A stretch of DNA of 64,000 nucleotides from RPQJ01 sp963744735 (GTDB lineage Bacteria; Pseudomonadota; Gammaproteobacteria; Steroidobacterales; Steroidobacteraceae). Positions 18,763 to 27,997 of this stretch are shown here, piece after piece. Position 1 is the stretch's first letter. Each line of letters opens with the position of its first letter. The stretch is taken from positions 1 to 64,000 of the forward strand of contig CAVUVH010000005.1 in the NCBI GenBank assembly GCA_963744735.1. The letters are read 5' to 3'. Made by a program: the position numbers and the translations under genes. The notes under the pieces are model-generated. The model saw only the letters and a list, made by a program, of their open reading frames with translations, made no database searches and was not told where the DNA came from.

Positions 18763-21037
18763 TTACTCGAGCAGCGCCGGCTCGTCCGCGCTGCGGGTCT
18801 CGATCTTCAGCGCCCGGTCCTCGCCGACGCTGACGAACGCATGCCCGCCGTGCTCCAGCCGGCCGAACAGCAGTTCTTCCGCCAGCGGCCGCTTGATGAA
18901 CTCCTGGATCACCCGTGCCATCGGCCGCGCGCCCATCTTCGGGTCGTAGCCGCGCTTGGCGATCCAGGCGCGCGCGTCGTCGTCGATGTGCAGCTGCACG
19001 CCCTTCTGCTCGAGCTGCGCCTCGATCTCGACCAGCAGCTTGTCGACCACGCGCTGGATGGTGCGCTCGTCGAGGGGACCGAACTGCACCACCGCGTCGA
19101 GGCGGTTGCGGAATTCGGGCGCGAACATCTTCTTGATCGCCTCCATGCCGTCGGTCGCGTGGTCCTGCGAGACGAAGCCGATGGAGGCGCGGCTCATGTC
19201 GGCCGCGCCCGCGTTGGTGGTCATCACGATCACGACGTGGCGGAAGTCCGCCTTGCGGCCGTTGTTGTCGGTGAGCGTGCCGTGGTCCATGACCTGCAGC
19301 AGCAGGTTGAAGACGTCGGGGTGCGCCTTCTCGATCTCGTCGAGCAGCAGCACGCAGTGCGGATGCTTGGTGATCGCCTCGGTCAGCAGCCCGCCCTGGT
19401 CGAAGCCGACGTAGCCGGGAGGCGCGCCGATCAGCCGCGAGACGGTGTGCCGCTCCATGTACTCGGACATGTCGAAGCGCACCAGCTCGACGCCGAGCGT
19501 CATCGCCAGCTGGCGCGTGACCTCGGTCTTGCCGACACCCGTGGGACCGGCGAACAGGAACGAGCCGACCGGCTTGCGCTCGTCGCCCAGGCCGGAGCGC
19601 GCCATCTTGATCGACGAGGCGAGCGTCTCGATCGCCTTGTCCTGGCCGTAGATGACGAGCTTGAGGTTGCGCTCGAGGTTCTTGCAGCACGTCGCGGTCG
19701 TTGCTGGAAACCGTCTTGGGCGGGATGCGCGCGATGCGCGCCACCACGTCCTCGATCTGCTCGACGGTGACGAACTCGGCGCGCTGGTCGAGCGGCTTCA
19801 GGCGCTGGCGCGCGCCGGCCTCGTCGATCACGTCGATCGCCTTGTCCGGCAGGTGCCGGTCGTTGATGTGGCGGGCGGAAAGCTCCGCCGCCGCCTTGAG
19901 CGCGTCGTCGGCGTACTTGACGCCGTGGTGCTCCTCGAACCGGGTGCGCAGGCCGCGCAGGATCTCGATCGTCTCGGGCACCGTGGGCTCGACCACGTCG
20001 ATCTTCTGGAAGCGGCGCGTGAGCGCGTGGTCCTTCTCGAAGATGCCGCGGTATTCCTGGTAGGTGGTCGAGCCGATGCAGCGCAGCTCGCCATTGGCCA
20101 GCGCGGGCTTGATCAGGTTGGAGGCATCCATCACCCCGCCGGACGCCGCGCCGGCGCCGATCACGGTGTGGATCTCGTCGATGAACAGGATCGCGCCGGG
20201 CTGCTTCTTGATCTCGGCCAGCACGCCCTTCAGCCGCTTCTCGAAATCGCCGCGGTACTTGGTGCCGGCGATCAGCGAGCCCAGGTCGAGCGAGTACACG
20301 GTGCTGTCGGCCAGCACGTCGGGCACCTTGCCCTCGACGATCAGCCGCGCCAGGCCTTCGACCAGCGCGGTCTTGCCGACGCCCGCCTCGCCCACGTACA
20401 GCGGGTTGTTCTTGCGGCGGCGGCAGAGGATCTCCACGGTGCGCTCGATCTCGAGCGAGCGGCCGATCAGCGGGTCGATGCGGCCTTCCTGCGCCAGCTT
20501 GTTGAGGTTGGTGGCGTACTTCTCGAGCGCGGAGGCGCCTTCCGCGTCGCGCTCGCCCTCGGGCGCCGCCGCCGGCTCGTCCCCCGCGCGCGGGGCCGCG
20601 TCCTCGGACTTGGACAGGCCGTGCGAGATGAAATTGACGACGTCGAGGCGGGAGATCTCCTGCAGGCCGAGCAGGTAGGCGGCGTGCGAGTGCTTCTCGC
20701 TGAAGATCGCGACCAGCACGTTGGCGACCGAAACTTCCTTCTTGCCGCTCGACTGCACGTGGAACACGGCCCGCTGCAGCACGCGCTGGAAGCCGAGCGT
20801 GGGCTGCACCTCGCGGTCGTCGTCCTGCTTCAGCCGCGGCGTCGTCTGCTCGACGAATTCCTGCAGCTCCTTGCGCAGCCGGGTCGCGTCCGCGCCGCAG
20901 GCGCGCAGGATCTCGCGCACCTTGGGCGTGTCGATGATGGCGAGCAGCAGGTGCTCGACCGTCATGAATTCATGGCGGGCTTCGCGGGCACCCTGGAAGG
21001 CCTCGTTGAGGCAGATCTCGAGTTCGCTGCTCAGCAT
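18763..21037 (-). CDS. clpA: ATP-dependent Clp protease ATP-binding subunit ClpA, one frameshift
   Basis: The start MLSSELEICLNEAFQGAREA leads into the Clp_N repeats, then AAA-1 (Walker A VGEAGVGKTALVEGLA, Walker B AILFIDEIHTVIGAGAASGG) and AAA-2 (Walker A GPTGVGKTEVTRQLA, Walker B VLLLDEIEKAHPDVFN), with the C-terminal D2-small domain YDPKMGARPMARVIQEFIKR. ClpA unfolds substrates for ClpP and takes N-degron substrates from ClpS. A +1 change near 19682, between the two AAA modules (VLQ then NLERNLKLVIYGQDKAIETL), is the only break in about 756 residues, so a sequencing error is likely. clpS lies 4 bases upstream on the same strand. Confidence 0.96.
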
Positions 21038-21041
21038 GGGT

Positions 21042-21359
21042 TCAGGCCTCTTCCATGGTGCAGAGTAGTGGGTGCTGGTGCTGCCGGGCGTAGGTCGTGA
21101 CCTGCGCCACCTTGGTTTCCGCGATCTCGAACGTGTAGACGCCGCATATCCCCTTGCCTCGGGTATGGACCTCGAGCATCACGCGCGTGGCCGTGGTGCG
21201 GTCCAGACCGAAAATGTGCTCCAGGACGTCCACCACGAACTCCATCGGGGTGTAGTCGTCGTTGAGCAGGACGACCTGGTAGAGGGGCGGGCGCTTGGTC
21301 TGCGGCCTGGCCTCCTCCACGATCAGACCGTGGCCCTGCTGTGTATGTTCCTCGCTCAT
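21042..21359 (-). CDS. clpS: ATP-dependent Clp protease adaptor ClpS
   Basis: An intact 105-residue protein. The core has PPLYQVVLLNDDYTPMEFVV (the NDDYTPMEFV substrate-binding signature), HIFGLDRTTATRVMLEVHTR and GKGICGVYTFEIAETKVAQV. ClpS binds N-terminal Leu, Phe, Trp or Tyr and delivers the protein to ClpA. It is cotranscribed with clpA (4 bases apart), and a good promoter stands 18 bases before its start. The Leu/Phe-transferase gene aat is 3.2 kb away, giving a compact N-degron locus. Confidence 0.97.
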   Translation of the reverse strand: MSEEHTQQGHGLIVEEARPQTKRPPLYQVVLLNDDYTPMEFVVDVLEHIFGLDRTTATRVMLEVHTRGKGICGVYTFEIAETKVAQVTTYARQHQHPLLCTMEEA

Positions 21360-21384
21360 CGCCCGCCCAGTGAACCGGAAGTCC

Positions 21385-21413
21385 TATATAGGGCCACCCC
21401 CCGCCCCTGACAA
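21385..21413 (-). promoter_or_regulatory. candidate sigma-70 promoter for clpS-clpA
   Basis: On the minus strand TTGTCA (21413-21408), a 17-base spacer and TATATA (21390-21385) give a near-consensus promoter. Transcription would start about 18 bases before the clpS ATG. Confidence 0.6.
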
Positions 21414-21569
21414 GCAGCGGGGGTCACTTCGTGACGCGCCCCCGGACGCCACAAATGTGCGCGGGTCGTCCGTATGAAACGCAACTGTCTTGAGGCATCG
21501 TCGTCCAAGTCCGTATGATGCCGCATCCCGGGGAACGGCCTTGCCGGACGGCCACTTACAAGAGACCTG

Positions 21570-22541
21570 ATGCAACTGCCTGCCAGCCTGAATGCACGCC
21601 TGGGCCGGATTGCCGCCGTGGCACAGGGCGCCCGGCCCGAAGGTTGGCAGCAACGGCTGCCGCTGGCCGTGTCGGCCCTGCTGGTGCTCCTGCTGGCCTG
21701 GCAGCTGGTGCAGCTCGCCTGGACCCTGCTCGGCGCGGGCAGCAACCTGCCGCCGCCGGCGCCGGCCACGGCCCCCGCTGCCGGCCCCCTGGCGCAGGCC
21801 GTGGACGTCGGCAGCATCGTCAACGCCCACCTGTTTGGCGAGGCCAATGCCCCGGCGGCCGGCTCGACCGACCCGAATTCGGTCGCGGCGACCCAGATGC
21901 CGCTGGTGCTGGTCGGGACCATCGCCAACACCGACCCGACCCTCGGGTACGCCATCATTGGCGAGAGCGCCGCGGCGGCCAAGGTGTACTCAGTGGGCAA
22001 GACGATCACGGGGGGCACCAAGCTCCATTCGGTGTACCCCGACCGGGCGATTCTCGACCGTGGTGGCAAGCTCGAGGCCCTGCTGCTGCCCAAGAAGTTC
22101 ACCGGCGGCGGCATGAGCGCGGCCGCCCCGGCCGGCGGCCCGATGCTGGGCGACCGCCTGCGCGACCTCGCCTCGAGCAACATGACCGCGATCACGGACA
22201 TCCTGCGACCGCAGCCCGTCTTCGCCAACGGGCAGCAACGCGGCTACCGGGTCTACCCGGGCCGCAATCGCGCCCAGTTCAACCGGCTGGGACTGCTGCC
22301 GGGCGACATGGTCACCGCGATCAACGGCACGCCGCTGGACGACGCGTCCCGCGGCATGGAAATCCTGCAGACCATGAACACGGCCTCGAGCGTCACGATG
22401 ACGGTCGAGCGCAATGGCGAGTCGGTCCAGGTCAACGTGAACAATGCCCAGCTGGCCGCCGACGCGGCGGCCGCAGCAGCCATGCCGGAGGCCATTCCGG
22501 TCGTAGAAGAGCCGGCCGAGCCCAGCGGCTCCGCGGAGTGA
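21570..22541 (+). CDS. gspC: type II secretion system protein GspC
   Basis: A 323-residue inner-membrane clamp protein. A cytoplasmic N-terminus is followed by one membrane helix (LAVSALLVLLLAWQLVQLAW), a Pro/Ala linker, the HR domain (GSIVNAHLFGEA; MPLVLVGTIANTDPTLGYAI; VYSVGKTITGGTKLHSVYPD) and a PDZ domain (GYRVYPGRNRAQFNRLGLLP, GDMVTAINGTPLDDASRGM). GspC links the inner-membrane platform to the secretin GspD, encoded 2 bases downstream. It is the first gene of a gspC-D-E-F run. The 210-base gap before it is shared with the divergent clpS. Confidence 0.93.
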   Translation: MQLPASLNARLGRIAAVAQGARPEGWQQRLPLAVSALLVLLLAWQLVQLAWTLLGAGSNLPPPAPATAPAAGPLAQAVDVGSIVNAHLFGEANAPAAGSTDPNSVAATQMPLVLVGTIANTDPTLGYAIIGESAAAAKVYSVGKTITGGTKLHSVYPDRAILDRGGKLEALLLPKKFTGGGMSAAAPAGGPMLGDRLRDLASSNMTAITDILRPQPVFANGQQRGYRVYPGRNRAQFNRLGLLPGDMVTAINGTPLDDASRGMEILQTMNTASSVTMTVERNGESVQVNVNNAQLAADAAAAAAMPEAIPVVEEPAEPSGSAE

Positions 22542-22543
22542 CG

Positions 22544-24749
22544 ATGAATCTCAAGCATTTCCAGAGATCCACGCGGCTCGCCGCGACCGGCCTCGCCCTG
22601 TTGCTGGCCATCGGGACCGTCCCGCAGGCGGCCTGGGCGCAGGGTTCGATCACGCCGAACTACAAGGACGCCGACCTCTCGCAGATCATCGAGGCGGTCA
22701 GCGCCGTGACCGGCAAGAACTTCATCGTCGACCCGCGCGTGAAGGCGCAGGTGACGATGCTGTCGTCGACGCCGATGTCGCCCGCCGCGTTCTACGAGGC
22801 CTTCCTCTCCATCCTGCAGGTGCACGGCTTCGTCGCGGTGCCCTCGGGCGACACCATCAAGATCATCCCGGACGCGAACGCGCGCCAGATCCCGGCCAAC
22901 GACCTGCCCTGCGCGCGTCAGCTCGACCTCGGACGAGATCGTGACGCAGGTGGTCGCGGTCAAGAACGTGAGCGCGGCGCAGCTGGTGCCGATCCTGCGG
23001 CCGCTGATCCCGCAGTACGGCCACCTCGCGGCCTACCCGGCCTCGAACATGCTGATCATCTCGGACCGCGCCTCGAACGTGAACCGCGTGATGCGCATCA
23101 TCCAGCGCATCGACCAGCAGGGCGACGAGTCGGTCGATGTCGTGCAGCTGCAGCACGCGAGCGCCGCCGAAGTCGTGCGCATCATCAACAGCCTCTATGC
23201 CGGCGGCGGCGCAGCGGCCGAAGGCGCCGGCATGCCGCAGGTCAAGGTGATCGCGGACGAGCGCACCAACAGCGTGCTGGTGAGCGGCGAGGCCTCGCAG
23301 CGCCTGCGCCTGAAGACCCTGGTCGCGCACCTCGACACGCCGCTGCAGTCGGGCGGCGACACCCAGGTGCGCTACCTGCGCTACGCCGACGCCGAGAAGA
23401 TCGCGGCCAAGCTGCGCGAGCAGATCCAGGGCATCGCCGCCGCGGCCATGCCGACCGGCGGCGCGGCGGGCGGCGCGCCGAGCGTCGCCAGCTCGTCCGG
23501 CGGCGACAAGAGCGTCACGATCTGGGCCGAGCCGCAGACCAACGCGCTGGTCGTCACCGCGCCGCCGAAGGTGATGCGTTCGGTGATGGCCATCGTCGAC
23601 CGCCTCGACATCCGCCGTGCGCAGGTGCTGGTGGAGGCGATCCTGGTCGAGATGTCGGCCGACAAGGCGATGGACCTGGGCGTCAACTGGTTGATCGCCG
23701 AAACCGACTCCAACGGCAACTCGCTGCCGGCGGGCGGCTTCGTCCAGCCCGTGGACGGCACCGGCATCGGCGAGATCATCCAGGGCGTGCTGGATCCGGA
23801 TTCGATCCCGGGCCTGCCGAGCGGCCTGACGATGGGCCTCGGCCAGATCGTCTCGGGCGGCACCAGCTGGGCCGCGGTGATCCGCGCCATCGGCGGCATC
23901 GGCAACACCAACATCATCGCCACGCCCTCGATCGTCACGCTGGACAACGAGGAGGCGGAGATCAAGATCGCGCAGGAAGTGCCGTTCGTGACCGGCCAGT
24001 ACACCAGCCAGGGCATCCCCGGGACCGGCGGCAACGTCAACCCGTTCCAGACCATCCAGCGCGAGGAAGTCGGCAACATCCTCAAGATCACGCCGCAGAT
24101 CAACGAAGGCAGCTCGGTGATGCTGAAGATCTCGCAGGAAGCCTCGAGCATCGCCGCGAGTTCGCAGCAGGTCAGCACCAACGACCTGATCACCAACAAG
24201 CGCACCATCACCACCAACGTCATGGTCGAGGACGGCGGCATCATCGTGCTCGGCGGCCTGATCTCGGACGAGGTGCGCGAGAGCAAGTCGCAGGTGCCGT
24301 TCCTGGGGTCGATCCCGATCATCGGCGAGCTGTTCAAGACGCGCAGCGTCGACAAGGTCAAGACCAACCTGATGGTCTTCATCCGCCCGCGCATCCTGCG
24401 CGACGGCACCGACGCCGCGATCGAGAGCAACGCCAAGTACAACTACATCCGCGAGCAGCAGACGGGCCGCAACGGCGGTCGCGTGCCGCTGATGCCGAGC
24501 GAGCGCCAGCCGACGCTGCCGCCGCTCGAGCAACTGGTGCCGCCGGAACTGCTGAACCCGGCACGGCAGGCGTCGCCGCAGGGCGCGACCCCGGCTGAGC
24601 GCCTGCAGGGCTCGTCCTCGCAGGAGTACTACCTGCCCTCCGACCCGACCACGGGCATCACCAATCCGGCGCAGGCACCGGCGCCGACGGCGCCGTTCGG
24701 CGAGACGACCACGCCGCCGCCCGCTCCGGCTCCGGGCACGACGCCGTAA
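22544..24749 (+). CDS. gspD: type II secretion system secretin GspD, one frameshift
   Basis: A signal peptide (AATGLALLLAIGTVPQAAWA) is followed by the N0 domain (ITPNYKDADLSQIIEAVSAV, TGKNFIVDPRVKAQVTMLSS), then a +1 change near 22912, the N1-N3 repeats (TQVVAVKNVSAAQLVPILRP, VDVVQLQHASAAEVVRIINS) and the secretin barrel (VLVEAILVEMSADKAMDLGV, IVTLDNEEAEIKIAQEVPFV, GGIIVLGGLISDEVRESKSQ, VPFLGSIPIIGELFKTRSVD). The tail is Pro-rich and may hold the pilotin-interaction region. It forms the outer-membrane channel. The stop (TAA) overlaps the gspE start (TAATG). Confidence 0.96.
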
Positions 24750-26272
24750 TGGGCACGACCGCCACCGACGAGGCGATCCTGGCGGCGGCCGGGCGGGTCA
24801 CCGATCCGCTGCGCCCGCTGCCGTTCTCGTTCGCCAAGCGCCATGGCGTGCTGGTGCGCGGCATCGACGACGACGGCGCCGACGTCGTGGTGCGTCAAGG
24901 CGCCTCGCCGCTGGCGCTGGCCGAGGTCCGCCGGCACCTGCGCCGGCCGCTGCGGCTGGAGCGCGTCAGCCTCGAGCGCTTCGAACTGCTGCTGCGCGAG
25001 GCCTACGAGGCGGGCTCCGGCACCACGATGGATGCGATGGGCGGCCTCGAGGAGGAAACCGACCTCGCCGACCTGGCGCAGGACATCCCGGAACAGTCCG
25101 ACCTGCTCGAGAGCGACGACGAGGCGCCCGTCATCCGCCTGATCAACGCGCTGCTGACGCAGGCGGTGAAGGAGAACTCCTCCGACATCCACGTCGAGCC
25201 GTTCGAGAACCGGCTGGTGATCCGCTTCCGGGTCGACGGCGTGCTGCGCGAGGTGCTGCAGACCAAGCGCGCCGTGGCGCCGCTGATCGTCTCGCGCATC
25301 AAGGTCATGTCGCGGCTCGACATCGCCGAGAAGCGCCTGCCGCAGGACGGCCGCATCTCGCTGCGCATCGCGGGACGCGCGGTCGACGTGCGCGTCTCGA
25401 CCATCCCGGCGGGCCATGGCGAACGCGTGGTGCTGCGCCTGCTCGACAAGCAGGCCGGCCGGCTGGACCTCAACTCGCTCGGCATGGACCCGGTCACGCA
25501 GAACCACATCGACGACCTGATCCACAAGCCGAACGGCATCCTGCTCGTGACCGGCCCCACCGGCTCGGGCAAGACCACGACGCTGTACGCGGCGCTCGAC
25601 CGCATCAACGACCGCACGCGCAACATCATGACGGTCGAGGACCCGATCGAGTACTACATCGACGGCATCGGCCAGACGCAGGTCAACACGCGGGTCGAGA
25701 TGACCTTCGCCCGCGGCCTGCGCGCGATCCTGCGGCAGGACCCGGACGTGGTGATGGTCGGCGAAATCCGCGACCTCGAGACCGCGCAGATCGCCGTGCA
25801 GTCGTCGCTGACCGGCCACCTCGTGATGTCGACGCTGCACACCAACACGGCCGTCGGCGCGGTGACGCGGTTGCGCGACATGGGCATCGAGCCGTTCCTG
25901 CTGGCCTCGTCGGTGATCGGCGTGCTGGCGCAGCGCCTGGTGCGCGTGCTCAACCCGGCGACCCGCGAGGCCTACACCGCCGGCGAGTACGAGCGCCGGC
26001 TGCTCAACCTGCCTGACGACGCGCCCTCGCCCACGCTCTACCGTCCCAACCCGCGCGACCTGAGCGGCGGCTACAAGGGCCGCACCGGCATCTACGAGCT
26101 GGTGATCGTGGACGAGCACCTGCGCACCATGATCCACGACGGTGCCTCGGAACTCGACCTGGAGCGTTACGCGCGCATGCGCACGCCGGGCATCCGCGAC
26201 GACGGCCGCGCCAAGGTGCTCGCCGGCGTCACCACCATCGAGGAAGTCCTCAAGGTCACGCGCGAGGACTAG
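24749..26272 (+). CDS. gspE: type II secretion ATPase GspE, lacking the usual zinc-binding cysteines
   Basis: A 507-residue GspE/PulE-type ATPase: N2 domain DIHVEPFENRLVIRFRVDGV, Walker A LLVTGPTGSGKTTTLYAALD, Asp box TVEDPIEYYIDGIGQTQV, Walker B RQDPDVVMVGEIRDLETAQI, His box HLVMSTLHTNTAVGAVTRL. It powers pseudopilus assembly. The family normally has a tetracysteine zinc motif (CPxC ... CxxC) between LAQRLVR and GRTGIYEL; here that region reads LNPATREAYTAGEYERRL then YRPNPRDLSGGYKGRTGIYE with no cysteine at all. The frame is intact, so this is not a reading error. It overlaps gspD by one base and precedes gspF by 9. Confidence 0.96.
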   Translation: MGTTATDEAILAAAGRVTDPLRPLPFSFAKRHGVLVRGIDDDGADVVVRQGASPLALAEVRRHLRRPLRLERVSLERFELLLREAYEAGSGTTMDAMGGLEEETDLADLAQDIPEQSDLLESDDEAPVIRLINALLTQAVKENSSDIHVEPFENRLVIRFRVDGVLREVLQTKRAVAPLIVSRIKVMSRLDIAEKRLPQDGRISLRIAGRAVDVRVSTIPAGHGERVVLRLLDKQAGRLDLNSLGMDPVTQNHIDDLIHKPNGILLVTGPTGSGKTTTLYAALDRINDRTRNIMTVEDPIEYYIDGIGQTQVNTRVEMTFARGLRAILRQDPDVVMVGEIRDLETAQIAVQSSLTGHLVMSTLHTNTAVGAVTRLRDMGIEPFLLASSVIGVLAQRLVRVLNPATREAYTAGEYERRLLNLPDDAPSPTLYRPNPRDLSGGYKGRTGIYELVIVDEHLRTMIHDGASELDLERYARMRTPGIRDDGRAKVLAGVTTIEEVLKVTRED

Positions 26273-26281
26273 CCGCCCATC

Positions 26282-27517
26282 ATGGCTGCCTTCGAATACA
26301 CCGCGGTCGATGCCGGCGGCCGGGAGCGCAAGGGCGTCCTGGAGGCCGACACGGCGCGCCAGGTGCGCCAGCTGCTGCGCGAGCAGGCGCTGCTGCCGGT
26401 CGTGGTCACCGAGGTCTCGGGCGAACAGAAGCAGGTCGAGGGCGGCGGCGCGCGGCGCACGCTGTCGTTCAGCTTCCAGCGCGGCCTGAGCCCGGGCGAC
26501 CTGTCGCTGGTGACGCGGCAGCTCGCGACACTGGTGAAATCCTCGATGCCGCTCGAGGAATCGCTGCTCGCGGTGTCGCAGCAGACCGACAAGCCCAAGG
26601 TGCGCAACATCCTGCTCGGGGTGCGCTCCAAGGTGATGGAGGGCTACACGCTGGCCGACAGCCTGGGCGAGTATCCGAACAGCTTCCCGGAGCTGTATCG
26701 CGCGACGGTGTCCGCCAGCGAACAGTCCGGCCACCTCGATGCCGTGCTCGAGCGGCTGGCCGACTACACCGAGAACCGCCAGGCGCTGCGCAGCCGCACG
26801 CTGGGCGCCCTGCTCTACCCGGTGATGCTGTTCGTCGTCTGCGTGGCGATCGTGTTCTTCCTGCTGGTGTCGATCGTGCCGAAGGTGGTCGAGGTGTTCC
26901 GCAACAGCGAGGCGGAACTGCCACTGCTGACGCAGGCCCTGATCGCCAGCAGCGACTTCGCGCGCGACTTCGGCCTGTTCCTGGCCATCGCGCTGGGGCT
27001 CGCGGCCTGGTTGTTCCGTCGCTGGCTGGGTGTCGAGTCCAACCGCCGCCGCTGGCACGATTTCCTGCTGCGGCTGCCGCTGGTCGGCAAGATCGTGCGC
27101 GGCTCCAACACCGCGCGCTTTGCACGCACGCTGAGCACGCTGACGGCGAGCTCGGTGCCCGTGCTCGATGCGCTGCGGATCTCGGGCGAGGTCGTGACCA
27201 ACCTGCCGATGAAGGCCGCGGTGGCCGACGCCGCCGTGCGGGTGCGCGAGGGCGCGCCGATCGGCAAGTCACTGGCCAAGTCGCGGCTGTTTCCGCCGAT
27301 GATGATCCACCTGATCTCGAGCGGCGAATCGAGCGGCGAGCTCGACACGATGCTCGAGCGCGCCGCGCAGCACCAGGAGCGCGAGCTGGACTCGCTGCTG
27401 CAGGCGCTGGTCGGCCTGCTCGGGCCGCTGATGATCATCGTCATGGGCGGCCTGGTGCTGCTGATCGTGCTGGCGATGCTGATGCCGATCTTCGAGCTGA
27501 ACCAGCTGGTCAGGTAA
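26282..27517 (+). CDS. gspF: type II secretion inner-membrane platform protein GspF
   Basis: An intact 411-residue protein with two T2SF domains and three membrane helices. It begins MAAFEYTAVDAGGRERKGVL, with domain 1 around LVTRQLATLVKSSMPLEESL and SEQSGHLDAVLERLADYTEN, helices VMLFVVCVAIVFFLLVSIVP and GLFLAIALGLAAWLFRRWL, domain 2 around ARTLSTLTASSVPVLDALRI and GESSGELDTMLERAAQHQER, and the last helix MIIVMGGLVLLIVLAMLMPI. GspF couples GspE to the assembly platform. It is the last gsp gene here: a REP element begins 3 bases after its stop, and the pseudopilin and platform genes gspG-N do not follow. Confidence 0.96.
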   Translation: MAAFEYTAVDAGGRERKGVLEADTARQVRQLLREQALLPVVVTEVSGEQKQVEGGGARRTLSFSFQRGLSPGDLSLVTRQLATLVKSSMPLEESLLAVSQQTDKPKVRNILLGVRSKVMEGYTLADSLGEYPNSFPELYRATVSASEQSGHLDAVLERLADYTENRQALRSRTLGALLYPVMLFVVCVAIVFFLLVSIVPKVVEVFRNSEAELPLLTQALIASSDFARDFGLFLAIALGLAAWLFRRWLGVESNRRRWHDFLLRLPLVGKIVRGSNTARFARTLSTLTASSVPVLDALRISGEVVTNLPMKAAVADAAVRVREGAPIGKSLAKSRLFPPMMIHLISSGESSGELDTMLERAAQHQERELDSLLQALVGLLGPLMIIVMGGLVLLIVLAMLMPIFELNQLVR

Positions 27518-27519
27518 CC

Positions 27520-27565
27520 CCCTCTCCCGCTTGCGGGAGAGGGTGGCCGCAGGCCGGGTGAGGGC
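27520..27565. repeat. REP-like palindrome, copy 6
   Basis: CCCTCTCCCGC (27520-27530), loop TT, GCGGGAGAGGG (27533-27543), then GCAGGCCGGGTGAGGG. It starts 3 bases after the gspF stop. Confidence 0.85.
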
Positions 27566-27581
27566 CAGTCGCTGGTCGCTC

Positions 27582-27967
27582 CGCCGTTGCCGCAGGTCCG
27601 ATCTTCCTCCGCGCTCCGGGTCTACCGCGCCTCGCAAACAAACAAGTTTGTTTGCGGCGAACCTTGCTCGAGCGGGAGCGAAGCGATGGTGGCAGCGCAG
27701 CAGCGACCGGGCGTCAGTGCCGCTTCGCCCCTGCGCTCGAGCTGCGGCGTCCGACACGGAGCGCGGAGGAAGATCGGACCTGCGGCAACGGCGAGGCATG
27801 CAGTTTCCAAGCGGCCAGCGCGGTTTCCGGAGCACGAGGCGCCGTTCCGGCATTGCTGCGCGCCGCGTGTCGAGCGCCGAAGCTCGAGCGATGGTGTGAG
27901 GCGGCCACGCTCGAACCGACCCGATGCGGGCACCCTCGCCGAACACCCGCTCGAGCAAGGTTCGCCG
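27582..27967. repeat. two interleaved perfect inverted repeats
   Basis: The 476-base gap between gspF and the transporter holds no gene. Inverted repeat 1 has 37-base arms at 27582-27618 and 27757-27793 (beginning CGCCGTTGCCGCAGG). Inverted repeat 2 has 22-base arms at 27655-27676 and 27946-27967 (beginning CGGCGAACCTTGC). They are interleaved in the order 1-2-1'-2', not nested. Between the first two arms lies a short palindrome, CGCAAACAAAC-AA-GTTTGTTTGCG (27633-27656), and GCGAAGCG/CGCTTCGC also pair inside. This is not the loop family of 18.3 kb. It may be two overlapping mobile palindromes or a complex structure. Confidence 0.8.
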
Positions 27968-27997
27968 TGAATCGTGCGGGTCCCCCGCGCGATTCAC
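27967..27997 (-). terminator. hairpin containing the transporter stop codon
   Basis: GTGAATCGTGCGGG (27967-27980) pairs with CCCGCGCGATTCAC (27984-27997) with one mismatch and a 3-base loop. On the minus strand it contains the TGA stop of the transporter gene. There is no clear U tract, so terminator function is only possible. Confidence 0.35.

Noticed and set aside
23960..24720. Possible extra genes inside or opposite gspD
   Set aside because: All are shadows of the secretin frame, which is continuous and conserved through this stretch.
27531..27970. Open frames in the gap after gspF, including two of 120-130 codons
   Set aside because: They run through REP and inverted-repeat DNA, are Arg/Ser-rich on both strands and show no start signals or domains.
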